This document shows positions 55,432 to 64,000 of a stretch of DNA of 64,000 nt, piece after piece (within the stretch, counting starts at the first letter, position 1; the number at the start of each line of letters is the position of its first letter). A program made the position numbers and the translations under genes. The stretch is from Pseudogulbenkiania sp. MAI-1 (GTDB lineage Bacteria; Pseudomonadota; Gammaproteobacteria; Burkholderiales; Chromobacteriaceae), in the NCBI RefSeq assembly GCF_000527175.1, contig NZ_AZUR01000001.1, positions 779,011-843,010 on the forward strand, in the 5' to 3' direction. A model generated the notes under the pieces. The model was not told where the DNA came from, searched no databases, and saw nothing but the letters and a program-made list of their open reading frames with translations.

Positions 55432-56433
55432 ATGATTTTCGCCAACCGTTTCTTCCCCGCCACGCGCCTGCGCCGCATGCGCAAGGACGACTTTTCGCGC
55501 CGGCTGATGCGCGAAAACGTGCTGACCGCCAACGATCTGATCTATCCGGTGTTCGTGCTGGAAGGCACCAACCGCGAAGAGGCGGTGGCCTCGATGCCCG
55601 GGGTGACGCGCCAGAGCCTGGACAAGCTGCTCTACACCGCCGAGCAGGCGCTGGAGCTCGGCATCCCGATGCTGTCGATCTTCCCGGTGATCGAATCCGG
55701 CAAGGACAATGCCGGTGCCGAGGCGTACAACCCGGAAGGGCTGGTGCCGACGGTGCTGCGCGAGCTGAAGGCGCGTTTCCCCGAACTGGGACTGATGACC
55801 GACGGCGCCCTCGACCCCTACACCATCCATGGCCAGGACGGCATCATCGACGAGTCCGGCTACGTGCTCAACGAGGAGACCATCGAGGTGCTGGTCAAGC
55901 AGGCGCTGTGTCACGCCGAGGCCGGCTCCGACGTGTTCGGCCCGTCCGACATGATGGACGGCCGCATTGCCGCCATCCGCGAGGGGCTGGAAGAAGCCGG
56001 CCACATCCACACCAAGATTCTGGCCTACTCGGCCAAGTACGCCTCGGCGTTCTACGGCCCGTTCCGCGACGCGGTCGGTTCTTCGGCCAACCTCGGCAAG
56101 GCCGACAAGTCCACCTACCAGATGGACCCGGCCAACCTGGAAGAAGCCATCCAGGAAGTGGCGATGGATCTGGAAGAGGGCGCCGACATGGTGATGATCA
56201 AGCCGGGCATGCCCTACCTCGACGTGATCCGCCGCATCAAGGACACCTTCCGCGTGCCGACCTACGCCTACCAGGTGTCGGGCGAGTACGCCATGCTCAA
56301 GGCGGCGTTCCAGAACGGCTGGCTGAACGAAGAGAAGTGCATGATGGAAAGCCTGCTGGCGTTCAAGCGCGCCGGCGCCGACGGCATCCTGACCTACTTC
56401 GCGCTGGACGCGGCACGTTTGCTCAAGCGCTGA
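55432..56433 (+). CDS. hemB: porphobilinogen synthase HemB
   Basis: 333 aa. It condenses two 5-aminolevulinate molecules in haem synthesis. The active-site lysines are in YSAKYASAFYGPFR and MIKPGMPYLD. The metal loop reads TDGALDPYTIHGQDG, without the cysteines of zinc enzymes, so it is the magnesium-type form known from Pseudomonas. Start MIFANRFFPATRLRRMRKDDFSRRL (family N-terminus); the ribosome site is weak. Confidence 0.96.
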   Translation: MIFANRFFPATRLRRMRKDDFSRRLMRENVLTANDLIYPVFVLEGTNREEAVASMPGVTRQSLDKLLYTAEQALELGIPMLSIFPVIESGKDNAGAEAYNPEGLVPTVLRELKARFPELGLMTDGALDPYTIHGQDGIIDESGYVLNEETIEVLVKQALCHAEAGSDVFGPSDMMDGRIAAIREGLEEAGHIHTKILAYSAKYASAFYGPFRDAVGSSANLGKADKSTYQMDPANLEEAIQEVAMDLEEGADMVMIKPGMPYLDVIRRIKDTFRVPTYAYQVSGEYAMLKAAFQNGWLNEEKCMMESLLAFKRAGADGILTYFALDAARLLKR

Positions 56434-56460
56434 GTCTCCGCCCCATCCGCATCCCTCCCG

Positions 56461-56486
56461 ACCCGCCCGCGTGGCGGGTTTTGTTT
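56461..56486 (+). terminator. terminator of hemB
   Basis: ACCCGCC / GGCGGGT with a 5-nt loop, then TTTGTTTG. Confidence 0.85.
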
Positions 56487-56649
56487 GTGCCGGACTCGGC
56501 CGGACAGTGACAGCCGCCCCCGCCAAATCGCCGGCAACTGTGACTGATCAGGGGTCCGGGGCTGGTCTAGAATGGTGTCAGAACGATGACGGCCGGTTGG
56601 CGGCGATCCCGCTCCGGCTTCCACGCCGACCACACAGGGAATGTGCCCG

Positions 56650-57852
<1,203 letters not shown>

Positions 57853-57985
57853 TTTTCAATATGACTTTTCGGTGCCAGTCCCAGTAGGTGAGCGATTGAG
57901 TGCTGCCGGAGCGCAGCCACCTGATGGGATGGGCTTTAAGGCTGGCCGCGGCGATCCTGCGACCGGCCCCGCACAGGACGACACC

Positions 57986-59017
57986 ATGAAGGCGCTTGCC
58001 AAACTCAAATCCGAACGCGGTCTCTCGATGACCGACGTTCCCGTGCCGGAAATCGGCCACAACGATCTGCTGATCAAGATCACCAAGACCGCCATCTGCG
58101 GCACCGACATCCACATCTGGAACTGGGACGACTGGGCGCAGAAGACCATCCCGGTGCCGATGCACGTCGGCCATGAATACGTCGGCGTGGTGGCCGGCAT
58201 CGGCTCGGAAGTGCAGGGCTTCGCCCTCGGCCAGCGCGTCTCGGGCGAAGGCCACATCACCTGCGGCTACTGCCGCAACTGTCGTGCCGGGCGCCGCCAC
58301 CTGTGCCGCAACACCGTCGGCGTCGGCGTCAACCGTCCCGGTGCGTTTGCCGAGTACCTGGTGATCCCGGCCTTCAACGCCTTCCCGATCCCGGACGACA
58401 TCTCCGATGATCTGGCGGCCATCTTCGACCCGTTCGGCAATGCCGTGCACACGGCGTTGAGCTTCAACCTGGTCGGCGAGGACGTGCTGATCACCGGTGC
58501 CGGCCCGATCGGCATCATGGCGGTGGCCATCGCCCGCCACGTCGGCGCGCGTCACGTGGTGATCACCGACGTCAACGATTACCGCCTGGAACTGGCCAGG
58601 AAGATGGGCGCCACGCGCACCGTCAACGTGGCCAGGGAAGACCTGAAGGCGGTGATGGGCGAGCTGCACATGTGCGAAGGCTTCGACGTCGGGCTGGAGA
58701 TGTCCGGCAACCCGCAGGCGTTCCGCCAGATGCTGGAGACCATGAACCACGGCGGCAAGATCGCGCTGCTTGGCATCCCGCCGGCCAATACCGCCATCGA
58801 TTGGAATCAGGTGATCTTCAAGGGCCTCGAGATCAAGGGCATCTACGGCCGCGAGATGTTCGAGACCTGGTACAAGATGGTGGCGCTGCTGCAGTCCGGG
58901 CTGAAGCTCGACCCGATCATCACCCACCACTTCAAGGTCGACGACTTCGAGCAGGGCTTTGCCGCGATGCTGTCGGGGCAGAGCGGGAAGGTGATTCTCG
59001 ACTGGCAAGCCGCGTAA
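57986..59017 (+). CDS. tdh: L-threonine 3-dehydrogenase Tdh
   Basis: 343 aa zinc-dependent medium-chain dehydrogenase that oxidises threonine to 2-amino-3-oxobutyrate with NAD+. Catalytic zinc residues are in AICGTDIHIW and GHEYVG, and structural zinc in CGYCRNCRAGRRHLC. The NAD loop is GAGPIGIM. The ribosome site AGGA precedes ATG. With Kbl it degrades threonine to glycine and acetyl-CoA. The kbl-tdh gap holds an imperfect hairpin (AGGTG...CACCT near 57885-57922). Confidence 0.97.
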   Translation: MKALAKLKSERGLSMTDVPVPEIGHNDLLIKITKTAICGTDIHIWNWDDWAQKTIPVPMHVGHEYVGVVAGIGSEVQGFALGQRVSGEGHITCGYCRNCRAGRRHLCRNTVGVGVNRPGAFAEYLVIPAFNAFPIPDDISDDLAAIFDPFGNAVHTALSFNLVGEDVLITGAGPIGIMAVAIARHVGARHVVITDVNDYRLELARKMGATRTVNVAREDLKAVMGELHMCEGFDVGLEMSGNPQAFRQMLETMNHGGKIALLGIPPANTAIDWNQVIFKGLEIKGIYGREMFETWYKMVALLQSGLKLDPIITHHFKVDDFEQGFAAMLSGQSGKVILDWQAA

Positions 59018-59065
59018 GCGGCTGCTGTCCCGCATGGGTAGCCATGCGGTGGGCATTTTTCTGAC

Positions 59066-59098
59066 AACGGCAGGCCGTTTTGGCCTGCCGTTTGCTTT
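59066..59098 (+). terminator. terminator of kbl-tdh
   Basis: AACGGCAGGCC / GGCCTGCCGTT with loop GTTTT, then TGCTTTT. Confidence 0.9.
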
Positions 59099-59156
59099 TC
59101 CCGCTCCCCGGTAATCGGTAGAATCGGTCTTTACTCTTTCACTCGTGATACGCGAC

Positions 59157-60047
59157 ATGCTCACTTTCCAGGAAATCATCCTCACGCTGCAGAACTACTG
59201 GAACCGTCAGGGCTGCGCACTGTTGCAGCCGTACGATACCGAAGTCGGTGCCGGCACCTCGCACACCGCCACCTTCCTGCGCGCGCTGGGCCCCGAGCCG
59301 TGGGCGGCCGCCTACGTGCAACCGTCGCGCCGTCCCAAGGACGGCCGCTACGGCGAGAACCCCAACCGCCTGTTCCAGCATCACCAGTATCAGGTGGTGA
59401 TCAAGCCGTCCCCGCCCAACCTGCAGGACCTCTACCTGGGCTCGCTGAAGGAACTGGGCATCGACCCGACCGTGCATGACATCCGCTTCGTCGAAGACGA
59501 CTGGGAAAACCCGACGCTGGGCGCCTGGGGGCTGGGTTGGGAAGTGTGGCTCAACGGCATGGAAGTGACGCAGTTCACCTACTTCCAGCAAGTCGGCGGG
59601 CTGGAGTGCAAGCCGGTGCTGGGCGAGCTGACCTACGGCCTGGAGCGCCTGGCGATGTACCTGCAGGGTGTCGAGAACGTCTACGACCTGGTGTGGACGC
59701 GCATGCCGGACGGCAGCATGCTGAGCTATGGCAACGTGTTCCTGCAGAATGAAGTCGAGCAGTCCCGGTTCGCCTTCGAGCACAGCAACGTCCCGTTGCT
59801 GTTCCAGCAGTTCACCGACTACGAGGCGGAAGCCAAGCGCCTCCTGGAAGCCGGGCTGCCGCTGCCGGGCTACGAGACCATCCTCAAGGCCGGCCACACT
59901 TTCAACCTGCTGGACGCGCGCGGCGCCATCTCGGTGACCGAACGCGCCGCCTACATCGGGCGTATCCGCAACCTCGCCCGTCAGGTGGCACAGGCTTACT
60001 ACGACTCGCGCGAGGCGTTGGGCTTCCCGATGTGCCAGAAGGCCTGA
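59157..60047 (+). CDS. glyQ: glycyl-tRNA synthetase alpha subunit
   Basis: 296 aa class II catalytic subunit of the alpha2beta2 enzyme. Signatures are GAGTSHTATFLRALGPEPW, YVQPSRRPKDGRYGENPNR and WGLGWEVWLNGMEVTQFTYFQQ. Start MLTFQEIILTLQ; a GTG 12 nt upstream is also in frame. It is separated from glyS by a small secreted-protein gene, which is unusual. Confidence 0.97.
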   Translation: MLTFQEIILTLQNYWNRQGCALLQPYDTEVGAGTSHTATFLRALGPEPWAAAYVQPSRRPKDGRYGENPNRLFQHHQYQVVIKPSPPNLQDLYLGSLKELGIDPTVHDIRFVEDDWENPTLGAWGLGWEVWLNGMEVTQFTYFQQVGGLECKPVLGELTYGLERLAMYLQGVENVYDLVWTRMPDGSMLSYGNVFLQNEVEQSRFAFEHSNVPLLFQQFTDYEAEAKRLLEAGLPLPGYETILKAGHTFNLLDARGAISVTERAAYIGRIRNLARQVAQAYYDSREALGFPMCQKA

Positions 60048-60049
60048 CC

Positions 60050-60490
60050 ATGAAGACGTGGGTCGGACTCTGTCTTGCCGCGCTCGCGGCGCCCGCCTTG
60101 GCGGCGCCGGCCGCCGACTGGTCGGTGTACAGCCAGGGCGGGGCGCTCGAGCTGGCGGTGGACCTCGCGTCCATCTGGCGCGAGGACGGGCTGATCCATT
60201 TCGTCAACCAGGAGCGTTTTGCCGAGCGCCAGTACGAGAAAGGTTACGACGTGAAGTTCCACATCCGTCGTACCTCCGGCTATGCCGATTGCGCCAAGTA
60301 CCAGTACGCCTTCGTCTCCTCAGACTATTACAGCCGCTCCAACAAGCATGTGTGGTCGACGATGTACCCGCTGCCGCGCTACAGCTGGGCTTGGCAACCC
60401 GTTTATGAAGGCTCGGTGGCCGACGCCATGATGCGCGTCGTCTGTGCCGCCGGCAAAACCGCTTCCAGCAAGAAATCCAACAGACCATGA
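60050..60490 (+). CDS. small secreted protein between glyQ and glyS (surface-adhesin-E-like)
   Basis: 146 aa. The signal peptide ends ALAAPA. The mature part starts WSVYSQGGALELAVDLASIWREDGLIHFVNQ in total, with two Cys far apart (ADCAKY, RVVCAA) that could pair. The pattern (W, then DLASIWREDG, then a Trp/Tyr-rich core, then a late Cys) recalls small periplasmic proteins annotated as surface-adhesin E-like, but the match is weak and the role unknown. It starts 2 nt after glyQ and overlaps glyS by 4 nt (ATGA), so it is co-translated with the synthetase genes. Confidence 0.75.
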   Translation: MKTWVGLCLAALAAPALAAPAADWSVYSQGGALELAVDLASIWREDGLIHFVNQERFAERQYEKGYDVKFHIRRTSGYADCAKYQYAFVSSDYYSRSNKHVWSTMYPLPRYSWAWQPVYEGSVADAMMRVVCAAGKTASSKKSNRP

Positions 60491-62547
60491 ATCCGACCCT
60501 GCTGATCGAACTCCTCACCGAGGAACTGCCGCCCAAGGCCCTGCCCAAGCTGGCGGCAAGCTTTGCCCAGACCATCACCGACGAGCTGAAAAAACTGCAG
60601 TTCGTCGCCGCCGACGCCAGCGCCCACGTGTTCGCCTCGCCGCGCCGCCTGGCGCTGACCCTGCCCGGTGTGCTCGCTGTGCAGCCGGACCAGACCATCG
60701 TCAAGAAAGGCCCGGCGGTCGCCGCCGGCATGAAGGACGGCCAGCCGACGCCGGCGCTCTCCGGCTTCGCCCGCTCCTGCGGCGTCGAGGTGAGCGAGCT
60801 CACCACCATGAGCGACGGCAAGCAGGACGTTTACGCCTACCGCAGCGTCAAGGCCGGCCAGCCGCTCGCCGCCGTGCTGTCCGACATCGTCGCGCTGGCA
60901 CTGAAGAAGCTGCCGGCGCCCAAACTGATGCGCTGGGGCGACTCCGAATACCAGTTCGTGCGCCCGGTGCACGGCCTGGTGCTACTGCATGGCAGCGAAC
61001 TGATCGCGGGCGAGGTGCTGGGACTCGCCAGCCGCCGTGTGACGCTGGGCCACCGCTTCCTGTCCGCGGGCGAGGTCAGCCTGCCCGACGCCGACAGCTA
61101 CGCCCGCGTGCTGTACGAACAGGGCAAGGTGGTGGCGAGCTTCGAAGCGCGCCGCGAACTGATCCGCCACCGCCTGGCCGAAGCCTCGGGCAAGCTTGGC
61201 GCCGTGATCGCCGCCGACCAGGCGCTGGTCGACGAGGTGACCGCGCTGGTGGAATGGCCGGTGGTGCTGGAGGCCGGCTTCGAGGCCGAATTCCTCAAGG
61301 TGCCGCAGGAGTGCCTGATCCTGACCATGCAGCAGAACCAGAAGTACTTCCCGCTCTTGGATGCCCACGGCAAGCTGATGAACCGTTTCCTGTTGGTGTC
61401 CAACCTCGAGGCGGCCGACCCGTCGCACATCACTCACGGCAACGAGCGCGTGCTGCGCGCGCGCCTCTCCGACGCCAAGTTCTTCTTCGAGCAGGACCAG
61501 AAAGTGCGCCTGGAATCGCGCCTGCCGCGCCTGGCCGACGTGGTCTACCACAACAAGATCGGCAGCCAGCTCGAGCGCGTCGAGCGCCTGCAGAACCTGG
61601 CCGGCACCATCGCCGGCAAGCTCGGCGCCAACGTCGACGACGCCCGCCGCGCGGCCTACCTGGCCAAGGCCGACCTGGTGTCGGACATGGTCGGCGAATT
61701 CCCCGAGCTGCAGGGCATCATGGGCATGTACTACGCCCGTCACGACGGCGAGCGCGAAGCGGTGGCCGCCGCCATCGAAGGCCATTACCACCCGCGCTTC
61801 GCCGGCGACAGCCTGCCGCACGGCCCGGTGGCGCTCTCCGTGGCGCTGGCCGACAAGCTGGAAACCATCGTCGGCATCTGGGGCATCGGTCTGGTGCCGA
61901 CCGGCGACAAGGACCCGTTCGCGCTGCGCCGTGCCGCGCTGGGCGTGCTGCGCATGGTGCTCGACACCCCGCTCGACCTGAAGCAGCTGATCGTCGACAC
62001 CCACGACTCCTTCCCGGCCGGCAAGCTCTCCGCCAGTGTGGTCGACGAAGTGTTCGCCTTCTGCCTCGAGCGCCTGAAGAACTTCCTCGCCGCCGACTAC
62101 AAGGTGGACGAGATCGACGCCGTGCTGGCGCTCGAGCCGACCCGCCTCGACGAAGTGCGCGCCGTGCTGGCCGCCGTGGCCGAGTTCAAGCAGCTGCCGG
62201 AAGCCGCCACCCTGGCCGCCGCCAACAAGCGCGTGAAGAACATCCTGAAGAAGGCCGAGGGGGAGGTGAGCGTGGTCAACCATGCGCTGCTGGTCGAAGA
62301 GGCCGAGAAGGCGCTGTACGCCGCGGTGCAGCAGCTGGCGCCGCAGGTCGCTGACAAGTTCGCCGCGCACGACTTCGCCGGTGCGCTCTCCCAGCTCGCC
62401 AGCCTGAAGGCGCCGGTCGACGCCTTCTTCGACGGCGTGATGGTGATGGCCGACGACGCCGCGGTGCGCGCCAACCGCATCGCGCTCCTGGCGCGTCTGG
62501 CCGAGCTGTTCAACCGCGTGGCGGACATCTCTCTGCTGGCCGACTGA
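60487..62547 (+). CDS. glyS: glycyl-tRNA synthetase beta subunit
   Basis: 686 aa. It begins NPTLLIELLTEELPPKALPKL, as in all GlyS proteins. The body includes the HD-like region (LVSDMVGEFPELQGIMGMYYA), and the C-terminal anticodon-binding domain has FDGVMVMADD. It binds and positions tRNA-Gly for GlyQ. Full length. Confidence 0.98.
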   Translation: MNPTLLIELLTEELPPKALPKLAASFAQTITDELKKLQFVAADASAHVFASPRRLALTLPGVLAVQPDQTIVKKGPAVAAGMKDGQPTPALSGFARSCGVEVSELTTMSDGKQDVYAYRSVKAGQPLAAVLSDIVALALKKLPAPKLMRWGDSEYQFVRPVHGLVLLHGSELIAGEVLGLASRRVTLGHRFLSAGEVSLPDADSYARVLYEQGKVVASFEARRELIRHRLAEASGKLGAVIAADQALVDEVTALVEWPVVLEAGFEAEFLKVPQECLILTMQQNQKYFPLLDAHGKLMNRFLLVSNLEAADPSHITHGNERVLRARLSDAKFFFEQDQKVRLESRLPRLADVVYHNKIGSQLERVERLQNLAGTIAGKLGANVDDARRAAYLAKADLVSDMVGEFPELQGIMGMYYARHDGEREAVAAAIEGHYHPRFAGDSLPHGPVALSVALADKLETIVGIWGIGLVPTGDKDPFALRRAALGVLRMVLDTPLDLKQLIVDTHDSFPAGKLSASVVDEVFAFCLERLKNFLAADYKVDEIDAVLALEPTRLDEVRAVLAAVAEFKQLPEAATLAAANKRVKNILKKAEGEVSVVNHALLVEEAEKALYAAVQQLAPQVADKFAAHDFAGALSQLASLKAPVDAFFDGVMVMADDAAVRANRIALLARLAELFNRVADISLLAD

Positions 62548-62624
62548 GGCCGCCACCGAGTGGCGCGGGCGGGCTGCAACGGCCGGTCCGCGCTTTGGGT
62601 CGTTCTACCGACAGAAAAACTGCC

Positions 62625-63167
62625 ATGAAACTAGTCATCCTGGATCGGGACGGCGTGATCAACAAGGATCGCGACGACTTCGTCAAGAACTCGCTGGAGT
62701 GGGAGCCGCTCGACCACAGCCTGGAGGCCATCGCCAACCTGACCCAGGCGGGCTGGCGCATCGTGGTGGCCACCAACCAGTCGGGCCTCGGCCGCGGACT
62801 GTTCGACCTGCACGCGCTGCACGCCATGCACGCCAAGATGCACCGGCTGGTCAACCAGGCCGGCGGGCGGATCGACGCCGTGGTGTTCTGTCCGCATACG
62901 CCGGACGACAACTGCGACTGCCGCAAGCCGCTGCCCGGCATGGTCAAGGAGATCACCGAGCGCTTCAACGTCAAGCCGGAAGGCCTGCCGATGATCGGCG
63001 ACAGCCTGCGCGATCTCGAGTCGATCGCCGCGGTGGGCGGCCAGCCCATCCTGGTCAAGACCGGCAAGGGCGCCAAGACCCTGGAAAAGGGCGGCCTGCC
63101 GGAGGGCACGCTGGTGTTCGACGACCTCTACGACGCGGCCGAATACCTGATTCAAACGCACCACTGA
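62625..63167 (+). CDS. gmhB: heptose 1,7-bisphosphate 7-phosphatase GmhB
   Basis: 180 aa HAD phosphatase of LPS heptose synthesis. The nucleophile motif is LDRDGVIN (Asp7, Asp9). Zinc ligands are in CPHTPDDNCDC, and KPLPGM and GDSLRDLE give the other HAD motifs. The glyS-gmhB-plsC order is common in betaproteobacteria. Confidence 0.94.
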   Translation: MKLVILDRDGVINKDRDDFVKNSLEWEPLDHSLEAIANLTQAGWRIVVATNQSGLGRGLFDLHALHAMHAKMHRLVNQAGGRIDAVVFCPHTPDDNCDCRKPLPGMVKEITERFNVKPEGLPMIGDSLRDLESIAAVGGQPILVKTGKGAKTLEKGGLPEGTLVFDDLYDAAEYLIQTHH

Positions 63168-63195
63168 CATCTCTACACAAGGGCATAGTGCCGTA

Positions 63196-63966
63196 ATGCT
63201 TATCTGGATTCGTACCCTGATTTACTGGGTGGGGCTTTCCTTCCTGACGACGTTCTGCTTCCTGCTGATCCTGCTGGGCTGCGTCGCGCCGCATCGTGTG
63301 CGCCACGGTTTTGCCCAGGCCTGGGTGAAGGGTCTGCTGTGGCTGCTGAAACACGTCTGCGGTCTGAGCTACAAGGTGGTCGGCGCCGAGAACATCCCCG
63401 ACACGCCGTCCATCATCTGCTCCAAGCACCAGTCCGGCTGGGAGACGCTGGCGCTGCAGGCGATCTTCCCGCCGCAGGTATTCGTCGCCAAGAAGGAGCT
63501 GCTGTGGATTCCGTTCTTCGGCTGGGGCCTGGCCTTGCTCGACACCATCGCCATCGACCGCTCGGCCAAGACCAAGGCCAGCCAGCAGATCGTCGAACAG
63601 GGCCGCGAGCGCATCGCCAAGGGCTACTGGATCGCGGTGTTCCCCGAGGGCACGCGCACCCCGCCGGGCGAGCAGGGACGTTATCAGCAGGGCGCGGCGC
63701 GCATGGCCAAGGCCTTCGACGTGCCGATGGTGCCGGTGGCGCTCAACGCCGGCGAGTTCTGGCCCAAGAATGCCTTTCGCAAGTTTCCGGGCGAGATCAC
63801 CGTGGTGATCGGCAAGCCGATCCTGCCGCAGGACAAGAGTTCGGCGGCGATGACGCGTGAGGCTGAAGAATGGATCGAGGCGCGCCAGCAGGAAATCGGC
63901 GGCGTCGGCCCGTTCGCCCATCCGGACCAGCGCAAACGGCGGGCAGGTGATTCTCAGCCTGCCTGA
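63196..63966 (+). CDS. plsC: 1-acyl-sn-glycerol-3-phosphate acyltransferase PlsC
   Basis: 256 aa. An N-terminal membrane segment (~8-30) precedes the acyltransferase domain. The catalytic box reads KHQSGWE, that is His-X4-Glu rather than the canonical His-X4-Asp, a variant I believe occurs in related species. The glycerophosphate-binding motif is FPEGTRTPPGE. It makes phosphatidate for phospholipid synthesis. It follows gmhB by 28 nt. Confidence 0.92.
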   Translation: MLIWIRTLIYWVGLSFLTTFCFLLILLGCVAPHRVRHGFAQAWVKGLLWLLKHVCGLSYKVVGAENIPDTPSIICSKHQSGWETLALQAIFPPQVFVAKKELLWIPFFGWGLALLDTIAIDRSAKTKASQQIVEQGRERIAKGYWIAVFPEGTRTPPGEQGRYQQGAARMAKAFDVPMVPVALNAGEFWPKNAFRKFPGEITVVIGKPILPQDKSSAAMTREAEEWIEARQQEIGGVGPFAHPDQRKRRAGDSQPA

Positions 63967-64000
63967 GGCCGATATCCCGGTCACGCTGGTGCGTCGGCCG
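63947..64000 (+). CDS. start of a gene cut by the window end (possible YgjP-type metallohydrolase)
   Basis: A GTG at 63947 opens a frame to the window end, reading VILSLPEADIPVTLVRRP, and overlaps the plsC end by 20 nt. The pattern (short strand, PVTLVRRP) resembles the beginning of YgjP/DUF45 metal-dependent hydrolases, often coded after plsC. Only 18 codons are visible, so both start and family are tentative. Confidence 0.4.
   Translation, partial: MILSLPEADIPVTLVRRP

Overview
The window is 64 kb of GC-rich, densely coding chromosomal DNA from a Gram-negative betaproteobacterium, most likely of the order Neisseriales (Chromobacteriaceae-like). Reasons: an RmpM-type OmpA-family protein, the glnA / DUF4124 / ntrB / ntrC order, an APS-type cysH followed by a DUF934 gene, the dapA-bamC pair, and a metal-site signature in HemB typical of beta/gamma lineages. 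The genus cannot be fixed from the sequence. I saw no tRNA, rRNA, CRISPR array, phage gene, transposase or plasmid gene; almost everything is core metabolism and maintenance.

Layout. 1-0.8 kb: end of an LrgB gene and sixA. 0.9-7.1 kb: metE with divergent metR, then a P2-type cation ATPase. 7.3-12.5 kb: the nitrogen-control block (glnA, a DUF4124 protein, ntrB, ntrC; minus strand) with a sigma-54/NtrC promoter in front of glnA. 12.5-20 kb: rhodanese, aroE-mtgA, mgtE, prmC-PAP2 phosphatase, slyD, roxA and a repeat-containing small lipoprotein. 20.3-25.1 kb: dapA-bamC, an ABC-F protein (YbiT type) and an SDR reductase. 25.2-29.2 kb: cysB divergent from cysH-cysI-DUF934 (sulfate assimilation). 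29.2-36.3 kb: RmpM-like protein, ribF-ileS-lspA and ispH, then a periplasmic binding protein. 36.4-44.9 kb: htpG, small membrane proteins, trxC, an exonuclease, a GST, a SIMPL protein and a three-gene ABC importer. 45.7-54.6 kb: an APC amino-acid permease, aceA, grpE-dnaK-dnaJ and an AGCS sodium/amino-acid symporter. 54.7-64 kb: a candidate small RNA, a small acidic membrane protein, hemB, kbl-tdh (threonine to glycine), glyQ - secreted protein - glyS, gmhB, plsC and the start of one more gene.

Regulation readable from the sequence. glnA has a -24/-12 element with two upstream NtrC-like dyads at the classical distance. htpG, grpE and dnaK each carry a heat-shock (sigma-32-like) promoter with the same 12-nt spacing and a shared CCnnTACyT -10. 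The RmpM-like gene has a near-consensus sigma-70 promoter whose spacer contains a perfect 14-bp palindrome. Two long imperfect inverted-repeat elements lie in leaders: one directly in front of metE, one between ntrB and ntrC.

No large unknown gene system is present. The best candidates for something undescribed are non-coding or small: a ~190-nt minus-strand RNA with promoter, stem-loops and terminator at 54.7-54.95 kb; the two palindromic elements; the operator-like palindrome at 29.2 kb; and several small proteins of unknown role (38.5, 55.1 and 60.1 kb).
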